The position numbers were made by a program, and so were the translations under genes. From CAMQVM01 sp044433365 (GTDB taxonomy: Bacteria; Bacteroidota; Bacteroidia; Bacteroidales; Rikenellaceae): a stretch of 22,913 nt of DNA. Shown piece after piece: positions 5,798 through 14,165 of the stretch. The stretch covers positions 1 to 22,913 of the forward strand of contig JAWXTR010000042.1 of NCBI GenBank assembly GCA_044433365.1, written 5' to 3'. Each line of letters begins with the position of its first letter. Position 1 is the first letter of the stretch. The notes beneath the pieces are model-generated. The model ran no database searches. It saw nothing but the letters and a program-made list of their open reading frames with translations, and was not told the DNA's origin.

Positions 5798-6337
5798 ATG
5801 GCAAGACCACCAAAATTTGATTATGATAGTGATGCGTTTTACGAGGAAGTGCTCACACTTGCAATACAGGGACTAACAGATAAAGAAATAGCGACTGCAC
5901 TGCAAGAGAGGTTTGATGTGTCGTTATCTCCTGAGGTCTTTAGCTGTATGAAAAATGGGTCGTACAAAGGTTGGTCTAAAGCTCAAAACAAAGAAAGAAG
6001 CGAAAGATTATCTAAAGTCTTAGCGCGCGGGCGTGTGAAGATTGTCGGCATCCTCCGTAATGCATACCTTAAATCTGCATTAGGAGGGAAAATGCTAAAA
6101 AGTAAATCGGTAGTAACTCGACGACTAAAACTTCCCGATGGAACGATGACCGACATTGAGGATGTGCAAACCACAGAGTCAGAGAATGAGCAACCTGCAA
6201 ACGTTCAAGCTATTTCAACTCTTCTATTTCATTATGACCCTGATTGGCGCAAAGCTGAACGAGGAGAAGATGAAGAAATAGAATCAGGTGCAGGCGTTTC
6301 AATCGATAAATGGATAAAAGATAACGGAGATGATTAA
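5798..6337 (+). CDS. Terminase small subunit (probable)
   Basis: A 179-residue protein from ATG 5798 (MARPPKFDYDSDAFY). Residues about 12-55 form a helix-turn-helix-like region (LAIQGLTDKEIATALQERFDVSLSPEVFSCMKNG), the expected DNA-recognition domain for pac or cos. A basic middle helix (60-100) and acidic C-terminal tail (GEDEEIESG) follow, where large-subunit or portal contacts usually lie. Its position immediately before and overlapping the large terminase gene by 8 bp is the main support. Small terminases diverge strongly, so the call rests on context plus the N-terminal domain. Confidence 0.8.
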   Translation: MARPPKFDYDSDAFYEEVLTLAIQGLTDKEIATALQERFDVSLSPEVFSCMKNGSYKGWSKAQNKERSERLSKVLARGRVKIVGILRNAYLKSALGGKMLKSKSVVTRRLKLPDGTMTDIEDVQTTESENEQPANVQAISTLLFHYDPDWRKAERGEDEEIESGAGVSIDKWIKDNGDD

Positions 6338-7595
6338 ACCTCAAGAAATATATCACCCTCTCTACACTGATACGGATAAATTTATTGTTCTTATTACAGG
6401 GGGTCGTGGTTCGGGTAAATCGTTTAACGCTTCCACTTTCATAGAAAGGCTTACGTTTGAAAAAGCTCCTAGCGGTATAGTGCATAATATATTATACACA
6501 CGCTACACGATGGTTTCGGCTGGAATCTCTGTTATCCCAGAGTTTTTAGAAAAAATCAGAGCTGATGGAACTTCGAAGTATTTCAAATCGACAAAAACAG
6601 ATGTAAAAAACAAGCGCACAGGTTCGGTAGTTTTGTTTAGAGGTATCAAAACATCATCAGGAAATCAAACTGCAAAGCTGAAATCTATTCAAGGTATCAC
6701 AACCTTTGTTGTTGATGAAGCTGAGGAGTGGACTAGCGAAACAGACTATGATAAAATTATGCTCTCTATCCGTCAAAAAGGAATACAGAATAGGATTATT
6801 ATCATTATGAACCCCAGCGATGAACATCACATGATTTATCGCAAATACATCAAAGACACTCACAAGATAGAGTATTTTGATGGTGTACCTGTTCAGATTA
6901 GTACTCATCCAAATGTTTTACATATCCATACCACCTACCTCGACAATATCGAACATCTTTCTGAAAAGTTCTTACAGGAAGTAGAGGAGATGAAAGTAAA
7001 AAACCCTGAAAAATACGCTCATATCGTAATGGGTCGATGGGTTGATGTAGCAGAGGGTGCGATATTTAAGAAATACGGAATCGTTAAAGAGTTTCCTTTG
7101 TGGTGCAAAAAGGTTGGCATGGGTATAGACTTCGGATTTACCAACGACCCTACCGCAATAGTTAAATGCGGAGTGATAGACAATGCTCTGTATGTTGATT
7201 TGATTGATTACCGTACAGGGATGCTATCCTCTGATATAGTCAAAGTCTTAAAAAATCATCCCTACAAAGTTATTGCAGATAGTGCCGACCCTCGACTAAT
7301 TTCTGAAATTCGATTAGGTGGAGTTAATATTCATGCCGTAGAAAAAGGGGCAGGCTCTGTTTTGGCAGGTATTGATGCAATCTTAGGGATGGAGCTTTAT
7401 ATTACTGAACGGTCGTATCAGTTACTAGAAGAAATACGAAAATACAGTTGGGATAAAGACAACGAAGATAGGTATATTAATGTTCCTATTGATGCTTATA
7501 ATCACGCCATAGATGCTATACGTTATTACGTGTTGGGTGTATTACTTGGCAAAGTTAAAAAACCAGTTACCGACCTTAAAGGGGTTTTTAGGTAA
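6330..7595 (+). CDS. Terminase large subunit (PBSX/Terminase_3 type)
   Basis: A 421-residue packaging motor. The N-terminal ATPase has Walker A GGRGSGKS at 24-31 and Walker B FVVDEAEEW at 126-134. IIIIMNPSDE (156-165) is the motif III/C-like coupling region. The RNase H-like nuclease domain follows with GIDFGFTNDPTA at 265-276 (Asp267), IADSADP at 315-321 (Asp317) and YNHAIDAIRY at 390-399 (Asp395). Together these give the metal-binding acidic cluster. Length and layout match PBSX XtmB-like terminases; SPP1-like portal and MuF genes follow, suggesting headful (pac) packaging, though this is inferred. Confidence 0.97.
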   Translation: MIKPQEIYHPLYTDTDKFIVLITGGRGSGKSFNASTFIERLTFEKAPSGIVHNILYTRYTMVSAGISVIPEFLEKIRADGTSKYFKSTKTDVKNKRTGSVVLFRGIKTSSGNQTAKLKSIQGITTFVVDEAEEWTSETDYDKIMLSIRQKGIQNRIIIIMNPSDEHHMIYRKYIKDTHKIEYFDGVPVQISTHPNVLHIHTTYLDNIEHLSEKFLQEVEEMKVKNPEKYAHIVMGRWVDVAEGAIFKKYGIVKEFPLWCKKVGMGIDFGFTNDPTAIVKCGVIDNALYVDLIDYRTGMLSSDIVKVLKNHPYKVIADSADPRLISEIRLGGVNIHAVEKGAGSVLAGIDAILGMELYITERSYQLLEEIRKYSWDKDNEDRYINVPIDAYNHAIDAIRYYVLGVLLGKVKKPVTDLKGVFR

Positions 7596-7613
7596 CATAA
7601 ATTTGATTACGGA

Positions 7614-9068
7614 ATGACCTTAGATGAAATTTTAAAAAGCTCTGATATAGAGAGTAAAATCTCATATCTAAAAAACAGAGAAACAACACTTCCTGATGCG
7701 ATTAGCTTAATGAAGGATTGGGACCCGATGAAACACGAAGTAATGGATAAAGAAAAACGTCCTGACGGAGTGAAAATAAAAATAGAAGCATTTGATGAAG
7801 AGGTAAATGGTAAAATCGTACCCCATGCAGCTACTTATGAAGCTGACCCCAAAAACAGAATCGCTCTACCTATCGAACAAGACCAAGTAAACATCCATAC
7901 AGCTTTTACAGTCGGAACTGAGCCGAAAATCGTGTGTATGCCTAACAACGAAAAAGAGCAAGAGCTGCTAAGAATCTTAAAATCTATCCACACTAAAAAC
8001 AAACTAAAGTACCAAAACAAAAAAATTGTAAGAGCATGGCTCTCTGAGTGCGAAGCGTGCGAATACTGGTTTACAGTAGATGACAATGATGGATTTTGGA
8101 ATAAGGTTATAAATAAGCTCAAAAAATCATTAGGAATAAGGGCAAAACCTAAAAAAAGACTAAAAAGCACTGTTTGGTCGCCATTTAACGGTGATAAACT
8201 ATATCCGTTATTTGACGATAAAGGGGATTTAATAGCTATGTCGAGAGAGTACGAAACTACTAATATCGACAATACGACAACATCGCATTTCATGACTGTC
8301 ACCAAAGATATGGTATATCAGTGGGATTTAGACAAGGATTGGGAAGAGGTAGCTCCTTTTAGGCATAACTTCTCTAAAATGCCAATTGTCTATATATATC
8401 GAGAGCATCCTTTATGTAGAAATATTAAACCTTTACGTGAGAGACTGGAGAAATTAACAAGTGATTATGCTGATTGTATTGATTACAATTTCTTTCCTAG
8501 ATTAGTATCTGATGGAGAGGTTGTAGGTAGACCTTCTAAGGATAATGGCGATATGATTAAGGTTGAAAATGGTGCTAAAGTTTGGTATCTAACATGGTCA
8601 CAGACCCCTGAACAGGCAAAATTTGAGTTTGAAAACCTATTTGACCAATCTTATTCTTATACTAACACTCCACGTATCACCTTTAAAAACCTGCAAGGCA
8701 CAGGCGGAGCTGTTGCGGGGGTAGCTTTTGACTATGTGTTTTTGTCTACTCATTTAAAGGTCGATGAGCATAATGAGGATATAGGACCATTTTTGCAACG
8801 ACGTACAAACTTTTTAGTTACTGCAATTGGTGACTTAAATAAGGATTACACAGAAGCATCAGAAACAATAGATGCAATATGTGAGCCTGTTCCGTTTAGG
8901 ATTGACGACCTAGCTCAAAAAATTGATGCAGCAGCTCAGGGTGTTTCTAATGGTGTTATGTCAACAAAACAAGGTGTTATGCTAGTGGGTATTGCTGATG
9001 AAGTGGACGAAGAATTAAAATTAATAAAAGAAGATAGTGCGATTGATGCACTAGATATAGCAAAATAA
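7614..9068 (+). CDS. Portal protein (SPP1 gp6-like)
   Basis: A 484-residue protein directly after the large terminase, at the usual size and place of the portal. It shows the SPP1 gp6-like pattern: an N-terminal crown/wing region with KNRIALPIEQDQVNIHTAFTVG (about 80-102), HNFSKMPIVYIYREHPLC in the middle, PLRERLEKLTSDYADCIDYNFFPRL (helical stem) and LQGTGGAVAGVAFDYVFLSTHLK near residue 365. It forms the dodecameric DNA channel at one capsid vertex, docking the terminase. Next gene starts 1 bp after its stop. Confidence 0.92.
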   Translation: MTLDEILKSSDIESKISYLKNRETTLPDAISLMKDWDPMKHEVMDKEKRPDGVKIKIEAFDEEVNGKIVPHAATYEADPKNRIALPIEQDQVNIHTAFTVGTEPKIVCMPNNEKEQELLRILKSIHTKNKLKYQNKKIVRAWLSECEACEYWFTVDDNDGFWNKVINKLKKSLGIRAKPKKRLKSTVWSPFNGDKLYPLFDDKGDLIAMSREYETTNIDNTTTSHFMTVTKDMVYQWDLDKDWEEVAPFRHNFSKMPIVYIYREHPLCRNIKPLRERLEKLTSDYADCIDYNFFPRLVSDGEVVGRPSKDNGDMIKVENGAKVWYLTWSQTPEQAKFEFENLFDQSYSYTNTPRITFKNLQGTGGAVAGVAFDYVFLSTHLKVDEHNEDIGPFLQRRTNFLVTAIGDLNKDYTEASETIDAICEPVPFRIDDLAQKIDAAAQGVSNGVMSTKQGVMLVGIADEVDEELKLIKEDSAIDALDIAK

Positions 9069-9069
9069 T

Positions 9070-10137
9070 ATGGACGAGTTAAGTTGGGAAAAGAAAAATG
9101 AAGAGATAATTAAAAAACTCATCACTAAAATACAGACTTTGTATAGTACTGCTATTAAGGAATGTGCTAAAATAGGCATGTCTACGCCCAACTTCAACCC
9201 TCAAAAACCATTTGATTCAAAAAATTACCCTGCTTCGATTAAAAAACTTCAGAAAATCACCGAAAAATTAGCGGCAGATTTACGGCTGACAATAGAAGAT
9301 GGAATTAATGAGGGTTGGGGATTATCTAACGCTAAAAACGATAGTTTGTGCAATTTTGTTTGCGGCAAGGTAATTAATGAAGTAAACGAAAATATACATG
9401 CTAGGTACTTCAATAATCACACTGATGCACTCAATGCGTTTAGGCTCCGAAAAGAGTCGGGAATGAATTTATCTAGCAGGATATGGAATTTATCAGAGCA
9501 GTTTCAGGAGCAAATCGAAATGGCGATAGATTTAGGGTTGCGTGATGGTTTGAGTGCAGCAAAGATGGCAACTAAGCTAAAACAATGCCTGAACGACCCT
9601 AATAGATTGTTTCGCAGAGTTAGAGACGAGCACGGAGAGCTTCGACTTTCGAAAGCTGCTAAAAGTTATCATCCTGGCAGAGGAAAATATCGCAGTAGCC
9701 ACAAAAACGCTATACGACTGGCTCGCACAGAGGTAACAATGGCATACCGCACAGCTGATTATCTTCGTATTCAAGATTTTGATTTTGTTGTAGGCATTGA
9801 AATTCACCGCTCAAATCATGTGTTTGAGTGTTCGGTTTGCGAAGCTCTTAAAGGATTATATCCCAAGGATTTTAAGTTTGTCGGATGGCACACACAGTGT
9901 CGCTGCTACCCAACCACGATACTTAAAACCGATAAAGAGCTAGAGAGGGATATGGATTTAATGCTAGAGGGTAAAATTCCTACAACGGAAAGTAAAAATT
10001 TAGTCGTTTCTACTCCAAAAGGTTACAAAAAATATCTAAGTGATAATATCGAAAGAATAGAAAGAGCTGAGAAAAAAGGCACTTTACCCTACTTTATTCG
10101 GGATAATAGAGGGTATTTTGATAGAGCAACAGCCTAA
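9070..10137 (+). CDS. MuF-type minor head / head morphogenesis protein (SPP1 gp7-like)
   Basis: A 355-residue protein in the classic slot after the portal. The helical N-terminal two thirds precede the MuF/gp7 domain: ARTEVTMAYRTADYLRIQ (218-235), then VGIEIHRSNH, CSVC at 254-257 and HTQCRC at 274-279, a putative Cys/His metal site typical of the family. Such proteins bind the portal inside the capsid and affect DNA ejection or head assembly. No toxin domain follows the MuF region, unlike polymorphic-toxin MuF fusions; only about 75 residues remain. It ends the terminase-portal transcription block, with a 204-bp regulatory gap behind it. Confidence 0.9.
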   Translation: MDELSWEKKNEEIIKKLITKIQTLYSTAIKECAKIGMSTPNFNPQKPFDSKNYPASIKKLQKITEKLAADLRLTIEDGINEGWGLSNAKNDSLCNFVCGKVINEVNENIHARYFNNHTDALNAFRLRKESGMNLSSRIWNLSEQFQEQIEMAIDLGLRDGLSAAKMATKLKQCLNDPNRLFRRVRDEHGELRLSKAAKSYHPGRGKYRSSHKNAIRLARTEVTMAYRTADYLRIQDFDFVVGIEIHRSNHVFECSVCEALKGLYPKDFKFVGWHTQCRCYPTTILKTDKELERDMDLMLEGKIPTTESKNLVVSTPKGYKKYLSDNIERIERAEKKGTLPYFIRDNRGYFDRATA

Positions 10138-10140
10138 AAT

Positions 10141-10162
10141 ATAGCTATTTTATTATAATTTG
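10141..10162 (+). repeat. 22-bp dispersed repeat, copy 2
   Basis: This segment is the reverse complement of 3659-3680 at 21 of 22 positions and begins with the palindrome ATAGCTAT (10141-10148). It starts 3 bp after the MuF gene stop and about 30 bp before the -33-like element at 10191, suggesting a regulator site for the downstream promoter. Confidence 0.6.
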
Positions 10163-10190
10163 GAAAAGTAACAAATAAGCCTTTGTAATT

Positions 10191-10222
10191 GTTGCATAAA
10201 GATTCAATATTGAGTAATTTTG
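10191..10222 (+). promoter_or_regulatory. Bacteroidota-type promoter before the scaffold/capsid genes
   Basis: GTTG (10191-10194, one mismatch to TTTG), exactly 20 bp, then TAATTTTG (10215-10222), an exact TAnnTTTG. Transcription would begin near 10229, giving about 113 nt of leader to the scaffold ATG, unless stopped by the terminator at 10293-10323. Confidence 0.6.
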
Positions 10223-10323
10223 GGCAATGCGTATGACGAAGTACGCCACAGAACATAGGACGAATTTTGTTTTCCATAGGTTTGGGCGTTTGGTCTGCTG
10301 GCTTTTGTCAGCAGACTTTTTTT
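10223..10323 (+). ncRNA. Candidate structured leader or small RNA upstream of the scaffold gene
   Basis: The roughly 95 nt between the promoter and the intrinsic terminator hold no convincing open frame. They contain a small hairpin (GCGTA at 10230-10234 pairing with TACGC 8 nt later), two direct CATAGG copies and two GTTTGG copies before the terminator. The layout could give a discrete small RNA, or an attenuated or antiterminated leader for the capsid operon. No known RNA family recognised. Confidence 0.4.
10293..10323 (+). terminator. Strong intrinsic terminator before the scaffold gene
   Basis: GTCTGCTG (10293-10300) pairs exactly with CAGCAGAC (10309-10316). The stem can extend by a G-U and a C-G pair to a TTTT loop, and a run of seven T follows (10317-10323). 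This is a textbook rho-independent terminator, 18 bp before the scaffold start codon. Confidence 0.85.
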
Positions 10324-10341
10324 ATGTCTAAAAATTAGAAA

Positions 10342-10932
10342 ATGAAAGCAAAACTATTCAAAGGATTGAAACAAGAGTACTCTAACTTGGGTCTTTCCGA
10401 CGAGATTATTCAGGGGCACGCTGATGCTTTAGCGGAAGCAGGATTTGTAACTGATGAAAATTTAGCAACTGTAATTCAGGGGCAAAAAGGGGTTTTAACA
10501 TCACTACAATCTACCATCGATAGAAGAGTAACCGATGCCATGAGTAGAGTAAAACCAAACCCAACTCCACAACCAACGCCAACTCCTACGGGTCTCACAG
10601 CTGAAGATGTTAACAAAATGGTAAGCACAGCTTTACAAGCTCATAAAAACGAGCAAACTAAAGATGCAGAAGCAAAAGCAGCAACAGAGAAACGTAATTC
10701 GGACATTTTGATTGTGGCAAAAAAATACGGAGTTCCCGATTTTATGATGAAAGACCGTGCAGTTCCAGCTGAGGCAAACTTGGATGATTATTTCAAGGGT
10801 GTAGCTCAAGAGGTATCTGATGCAGGTTTTGCACTTGCTTCTCCCCCTCAATTAGGTAGCAAGCCAAAAGATGAGGCTAGTGAGATTGCAAACTTAATCA
10901 ATAAAGGAACTGAGGAACTCTCAAAAAAATAA
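10342..10932 (+). CDS. Capsid scaffold protein (probable)
   Basis: A 196-residue, mostly helical protein lying between the MuF gene and capsid genes, the normal scaffold position. The N-terminal domain (1-65) contains LFKGLKQEYSNLGLSDEIIQ. Residues 72-83 are a Pro/Thr-rich linker (PNPTPQPTPTPT). The C-terminal part (84-196) is Lys/Glu/Ala-rich, with a likely coiled coil (AHKNEQTKDAEAKAATEKRN) and a basic tail ending SKK, as scaffolds use to bind capsid protein. Scaffolds guide procapsid assembly and then leave the head. The intrinsic terminator just upstream suggests its expression is controlled. Confidence 0.75.
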   Translation: MKAKLFKGLKQEYSNLGLSDEIIQGHADALAEAGFVTDENLATVIQGQKGVLTSLQSTIDRRVTDAMSRVKPNPTPQPTPTPTGLTAEDVNKMVSTALQAHKNEQTKDAEAKAATEKRNSDILIVAKKYGVPDFMMKDRAVPAEANLDDYFKGVAQEVSDAGFALASPPQLGSKPKDEASEIANLINKGTEELSKK

Positions 10933-10950
10933 TCATTTAAAATTTTTATT

Positions 10951-11535
10951 ATGCCAGCAGGAATGAAGTACAATTTAAACCCTATTCAGGTCGCTAAAGA
11001 AGCTGCACGTTTCGACACGTGTTATCGCTTTAGTGGGGGTTTTAATCTTGTAGACGATAAATTAGTTGTAGGTTCTTATTTGCCATCGTTAGCACCTATT
11101 AGCATCGACTTTACTACACGTAGAGCGGTAGCTGTTAAGAACGTTGAAGTCGCTGAGGATTTCACAAGCGGTGGAACATCACTAAAAATCAAAAAAGAGT
11201 CACTAGCATACGTAGGTATGCATATCGGCAACGGAACTAAAGGCGGTACAATCTCGGCTATCGACAAATCTAGCGCAGATTATGATATCCTTACAGTATC
11301 GGCTATTGCAGCAGCACTTACAAAAGGCACAGTGCTATTTGAAGCATCCGCAGTAGGTGGAACAACCCAAAAAAACAAAGCAAATGCTCTTAATTATGCA
11401 GTTACAAAAGTAGAAGATGGTGCAGTAGTAGACGCAATTGGTTCAATTTACGAAATTCAACCATCTAAACTACCTATCCCTTTTTCTGCTAAAGACAAAA
11501 CAGATTTAGGAGCAAGATTTTTATTTACCCTTTAA
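10951..11535 (+). CDS. Head fibre/decoration-like protein
   Basis: A 194-residue protein between scaffold and major capsid. It opens MPAGMKYNLNPIQVAKEAARF and continues with beta-rich, Gly/Ala/Thr-rich sequence (FTSGGTSLKIKKESLAYVGMHIGNGTKGGTISAI in two pieces, about residues 70-108). This pattern resembles Bacteroidota phage proteins annotated as head fibre proteins and lambda gpD-like decoration proteins. It likely coats or stabilises the capsid surface. An upper estimate of identity is set by context; no catalytic motif is seen. Confidence 0.6.
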   Translation: MPAGMKYNLNPIQVAKEAARFDTCYRFSGGFNLVDDKLVVGSYLPSLAPISIDFTTRRAVAVKNVEVAEDFTSGGTSLKIKKESLAYVGMHIGNGTKGGTISAIDKSSADYDILTVSAIAAALTKGTVLFEASAVGGTTQKNKANALNYAVTKVEDGAVVDAIGSIYEIQPSKLPIPFSAKDKTDLGARFLFTL

Positions 11536-11546
11536 TTTTTTTGTAT

Positions 11547-12629
11547 ATGAATTTAACAATCACCACACTGCTTAATGATGCAAATATAGTTAAAGCGGTA
11601 ATTGATAGAACTCTTGCAATGGGTCTCGATGTGATTTATTGGAAACGACATTTTCAATTTGAACCTACACAAACACGAACTTTTAAGACTTATCTAGGGA
11701 CAGTAACAGGTGTTACGGCAGGTAGTATCATTGGTGCAAACTCAAACAAACCTCTAAGAAACCGCAGGTCTTTAGGTTCTGGTTATGGTGAAGTTGCTTG
11801 TTTGGGTGATAAATACCAAATGGATAACGACCGTTTGGCAATGCTGCAGCTTCTTATTGACAAATTCAATGTAGCTAAAACAGTCGACCAACAATCAGCA
11901 TTAAATGATATTATCGACTATATAGTTAACGACTTCCGTCAAGTGCTTCTAGCTCCTCACAAAAGAATGGATTTAGTCACTGGTTCGTTACGCTCAACAG
12001 GTAAGGCTGAGGTAAAAATGGCTGATAACCCAGAAGGTATTGAAATGCTAGATATGGAATTGCCATTTGAGTTTATCACAACAGCAGCAAGCGAGAAAAA
12101 TACTTTTATTTCTTACTTAAAGGCGCAGTTGGAGCAATTAAAAACGAGATTCGGTGCTTTCCAAACTATTGAGATGAACCGCTCCACCTTTAATAAGGCT
12201 ATTGTAGGTTGTGCTGAATTTGGTTCTACATTCAAAATGATTTTAAGCAATAAAGATGAAATGTCTTTAGCTACTGGACTTATCACCTCTCAAATGGCAA
12301 CGCAAGTATTTACAGGTATCGGACTACCAGCAATCGTAATTAACGAGGATATGGTAGAAAAAGAGGACGGTACTTTTGAAAAATGTTTTGCAGATGATAG
12401 AATTTCACTTTTCCAATCAGAAGATTTAGGAAAAATGATGTATCACACGCCTTACGAGATTATCGACCCTATCCCTGGCAAAACCTACACACGTAGCGAG
12501 GGTGGTATGTATGTTTCTAACGTTCGTACCGACGAGGGTCGTTTTATGGAGTATGGAGCTGAGTGGATTCCTAACTTCAAAGCACCAAACAAGGTGGTTA
12601 ACTTCAACTTGTCAACAATGCTAGGTTAA
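11547..12629 (+). CDS. Major capsid protein (HK97 fold)
   Basis: A 360-residue protein. The start is taken at ATG 11547 (MNLTITTLLNDANIVK); a TTG two codons earlier is unlikely. It lies downstream of scaffold and decoration genes. Features include WKRHFQF near residue 30, LGTVTGVTAGSIIGA (about 48-62, an E-loop-like segment), CLGDKYQMDNDRLAML (86-101, spine-helix region) and a C-terminal part with GMYVSNVRTDEGRFMEYGAEWIP. The pattern matches the capsid-E-like major capsid proteins of Bacteroidota siphoviruses. There is no N-terminal protease or delta domain, so scaffolding is by the separate gene. Its TAA overlaps the next ATG by 1 bp. Confidence 0.85.
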   Translation: MNLTITTLLNDANIVKAVIDRTLAMGLDVIYWKRHFQFEPTQTRTFKTYLGTVTGVTAGSIIGANSNKPLRNRRSLGSGYGEVACLGDKYQMDNDRLAMLQLLIDKFNVAKTVDQQSALNDIIDYIVNDFRQVLLAPHKRMDLVTGSLRSTGKAEVKMADNPEGIEMLDMELPFEFITTAASEKNTFISYLKAQLEQLKTRFGAFQTIEMNRSTFNKAIVGCAEFGSTFKMILSNKDEMSLATGLITSQMATQVFTGIGLPAIVINEDMVEKEDGTFEKCFADDRISLFQSEDLGKMMYHTPYEIIDPIPGKTYTRSEGGMYVSNVRTDEGRFMEYGAEWIPNFKAPNKVVNFNLSTMLG

Positions 12630-12934
12630 TGACAGCAAGGGAGTATATAACAGAAAGGTTTAGGTTTTTCGGCATTCAAGTGTCGGAAGCCGACCTTTTA
12701 GATATGAGTACTACTGTTAATCTTGATGCAAATATTTCTGAAAATGACCTGCTTTTGATAAAAAAAGAGATTTGTAAATTTATTCCCACAGTGCTTGCTT
12801 TCCCTAATATAAGCCAAGGCGGAGTATCTATATCACGTAACGTTAGTGGTATCACAAGTTACTATAATTCTTTATGCAAAGAATTAGGAATAATAAGCGA
12901 GTTATCTCCTAAAACAACATTCATACGACTATGA
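12629..12934 (+). CDS. Head-tail connector-like protein
   Basis: A 101-residue helical protein (MTAREYITERFRFFGIQVSEADL at its start) immediately after the capsid gene, overlapping by 1 bp. The position, size and all-helical character match the adaptor (gp6/gp15-like) that binds the portal after packaging; similar small proteins occupy this place in Bacteroides phages. ATGA overlap with the next gene shows tight coupling. The call is from context more than sequence. Confidence 0.6.
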   Translation: MTAREYITERFRFFGIQVSEADLLDMSTTVNLDANISENDLLLIKKEICKFIPTVLAFPNISQGGVSISRNVSGITSYYNSLCKELGIISELSPKTTFIRL

Positions 12935-13290
12935 TAAGGGTAAATGGATATGTGCAGTTTAAAAAAACAACAGGTGGTGGTCGAGACCCTGAAACAGGTT
13001 ATCCGATTCAACCAAAACCGTGTTGGAGTGAGCCTATTTCGTGTCAATGGAGAGCGATAGCAGCAAATCTGCTAGCCAAAAGTAATACAGGGTCAGTAAC
13101 AGCTTTTAGATATGAAATATTCGTATCAATAAGAGATGCAGAAAGATTCAGCATTAAAGAGCACGCAATAGATGACAACGGAAATGAGCAGTTTAAGCTA
13201 GTTGATTCTAAAAACCGACTAAAAGGTGAGTTTTCATCTAAATCAATCGAATACCTCGACCTTATAGGAGATGCTAAAATTCTTACATAA
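12931..13290 (+). CDS. Head-closure (stopper)-like protein
   Basis: A 119-residue, beta-rich protein in the second connector position. It has RDPETGYPIQPKPCWSEPI (18-36) and strand-rich segments through FRYEIFVSIRD and RLKGEFSSKSIEYLDLIG. Short beta-barrel stopper proteins such as SPP1 gp16 or HK97 gp7-type usually lie here, closing the portal to stop DNA leakage. Overlaps its neighbours by 4 bp and 1 bp. Assignment by gene order. Confidence 0.55.
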   Translation: MIRVNGYVQFKKTTGGGRDPETGYPIQPKPCWSEPISCQWRAIAANLLAKSNTGSVTAFRYEIFVSIRDAERFSIKEHAIDDNGNEQFKLVDSKNRLKGEFSSKSIEYLDLIGDAKILT

Positions 13291-13730
13291 TGGCAAAAAC
13301 ATTTTTTCAAAAATCACCCGATTCAGCTTTCATTAATCCCCTGCAAAGAGGACTAAAAAACCTTTATAATACTATCATCCGTCAATTTATGATAATTGGC
13401 GAAAAATGTATAAACGATGGTAGGATTAATGGCTCAAACACCGACCAATCAGGATGCTTACGTAGCTCGATAGGTTATGTGGTAATCGATAATGGGCGAA
13501 TAGTTGACCTAAAATGCAAAGGAGATAGCGAAGAAGGGAGAAAACAAGGTGGGGCATTTTTAAGAGAATTAGCAGCCAAAGAAAACCGAGGTATAGTTAT
13601 AATTGTCGTTGCAGGGATGAATTACGCTAAATACGTATCAGCTAAAGGATACAATGTATTAGATAGTGCAGAGATTCTAGCCGACAAGTTAGTAAAAGCA
13701 CTTGTAAAAAAGTTAAGCAGTAAACGATGA
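13290..13730 (+). CDS. HK97 gp10-like neck / tail completion protein
   Basis: A 146-residue protein whose C-terminal half carries GMNYAKYVSAKGYNVLDSAE (110-129), the 'Y-A-x-Y-V-x-x-x-G' pattern of HK97 gp10/minor tail completion proteins. The N-terminal half includes helices (RGLKNLYNTIIRQFMIIGEK) and a conserved GCLRSSIGYVV core (55-65). It connects the head stopper to the tail terminator. Next gene begins in an ATGA overlap. Confidence 0.7.
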   Translation: MAKTFFQKSPDSAFINPLQRGLKNLYNTIIRQFMIIGEKCINDGRINGSNTDQSGCLRSSIGYVVIDNGRIVDLKCKGDSEEGRKQGGAFLRELAAKENRGIVIIVVAGMNYAKYVSAKGYNVLDSAEILADKLVKALVKKLSSKR

Positions 13731-14161
13731 AACTAACAGCAAAACAGATATTACATGATGTTTACACTCGATTAAGAAATTCAACTTTTGCTTCTCAGCT
13801 ATCAGGGGATGTCTATAAACAAAGCTCCCCTAAATCTAAAAGTCCTCGACCGAGAGATTCCAAACTAGAAGATGCGATAGTAATATTTACTACTGGTGAT
13901 GCAGACCAAATTCAGCAGGGGATTGTAACTATCAATATCTATGTAAGCGATATAAATCCTTATTCAAACGGAGTCTATGAGGAAGATGGTCAAAGGTGTG
14001 AAGATATAGAGGTAATGGCTAATGAGTGGGCGGAAACCTTAATCGAAGAAAGTAATGATTATCTTTTTGAGCTAGGTCAAGCTATTTACACAGAAGCCGA
14101 ACCCGATATTAATCAGCACTTTATTGTAATTAAATTGAAGTATAAATTATTAACATATTAA
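13727..14161 (+). CDS. Tail terminator-like protein
   Basis: A 144-residue alpha/beta protein just before the major tail gene. LTAKQILHDVYTRLRNSTF (2-20) and GDVYKQ followed by EDAIVIFTTGDADQIQQGIVTINIYVSD (46-76, in two parts) resemble the tail terminator / DUF806-like group (lambda gpU, SPP1 gp17), which caps the tail tube and joins it to the head. Position supports it. Confidence 0.65.
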   Translation: MKLTAKQILHDVYTRLRNSTFASQLSGDVYKQSSPKSKSPRPRDSKLEDAIVIFTTGDADQIQQGIVTINIYVSDINPYSNGVYEEDGQRCEDIEVMANEWAETLIEESNDYLFELGQAIYTEAEPDINQHFIVIKLKYKLLTY

Positions 14162-14165
14162 GAAT

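Noticed and set aside
7598..7605. TAAATTTG as a -7 element for the portal gene
   Set aside because: No TTTG 20 bp upstream, and it sits in the 18-bp gap of a tightly packed operon; a chance match in A/T-rich sequence.
7835..8305. 156-residue frame on the minus strand inside the portal gene
   Set aside because: It is an antisense shadow of a strongly supported portal gene; its Ser/Phe/Leu-rich composition is typical of such shadows.
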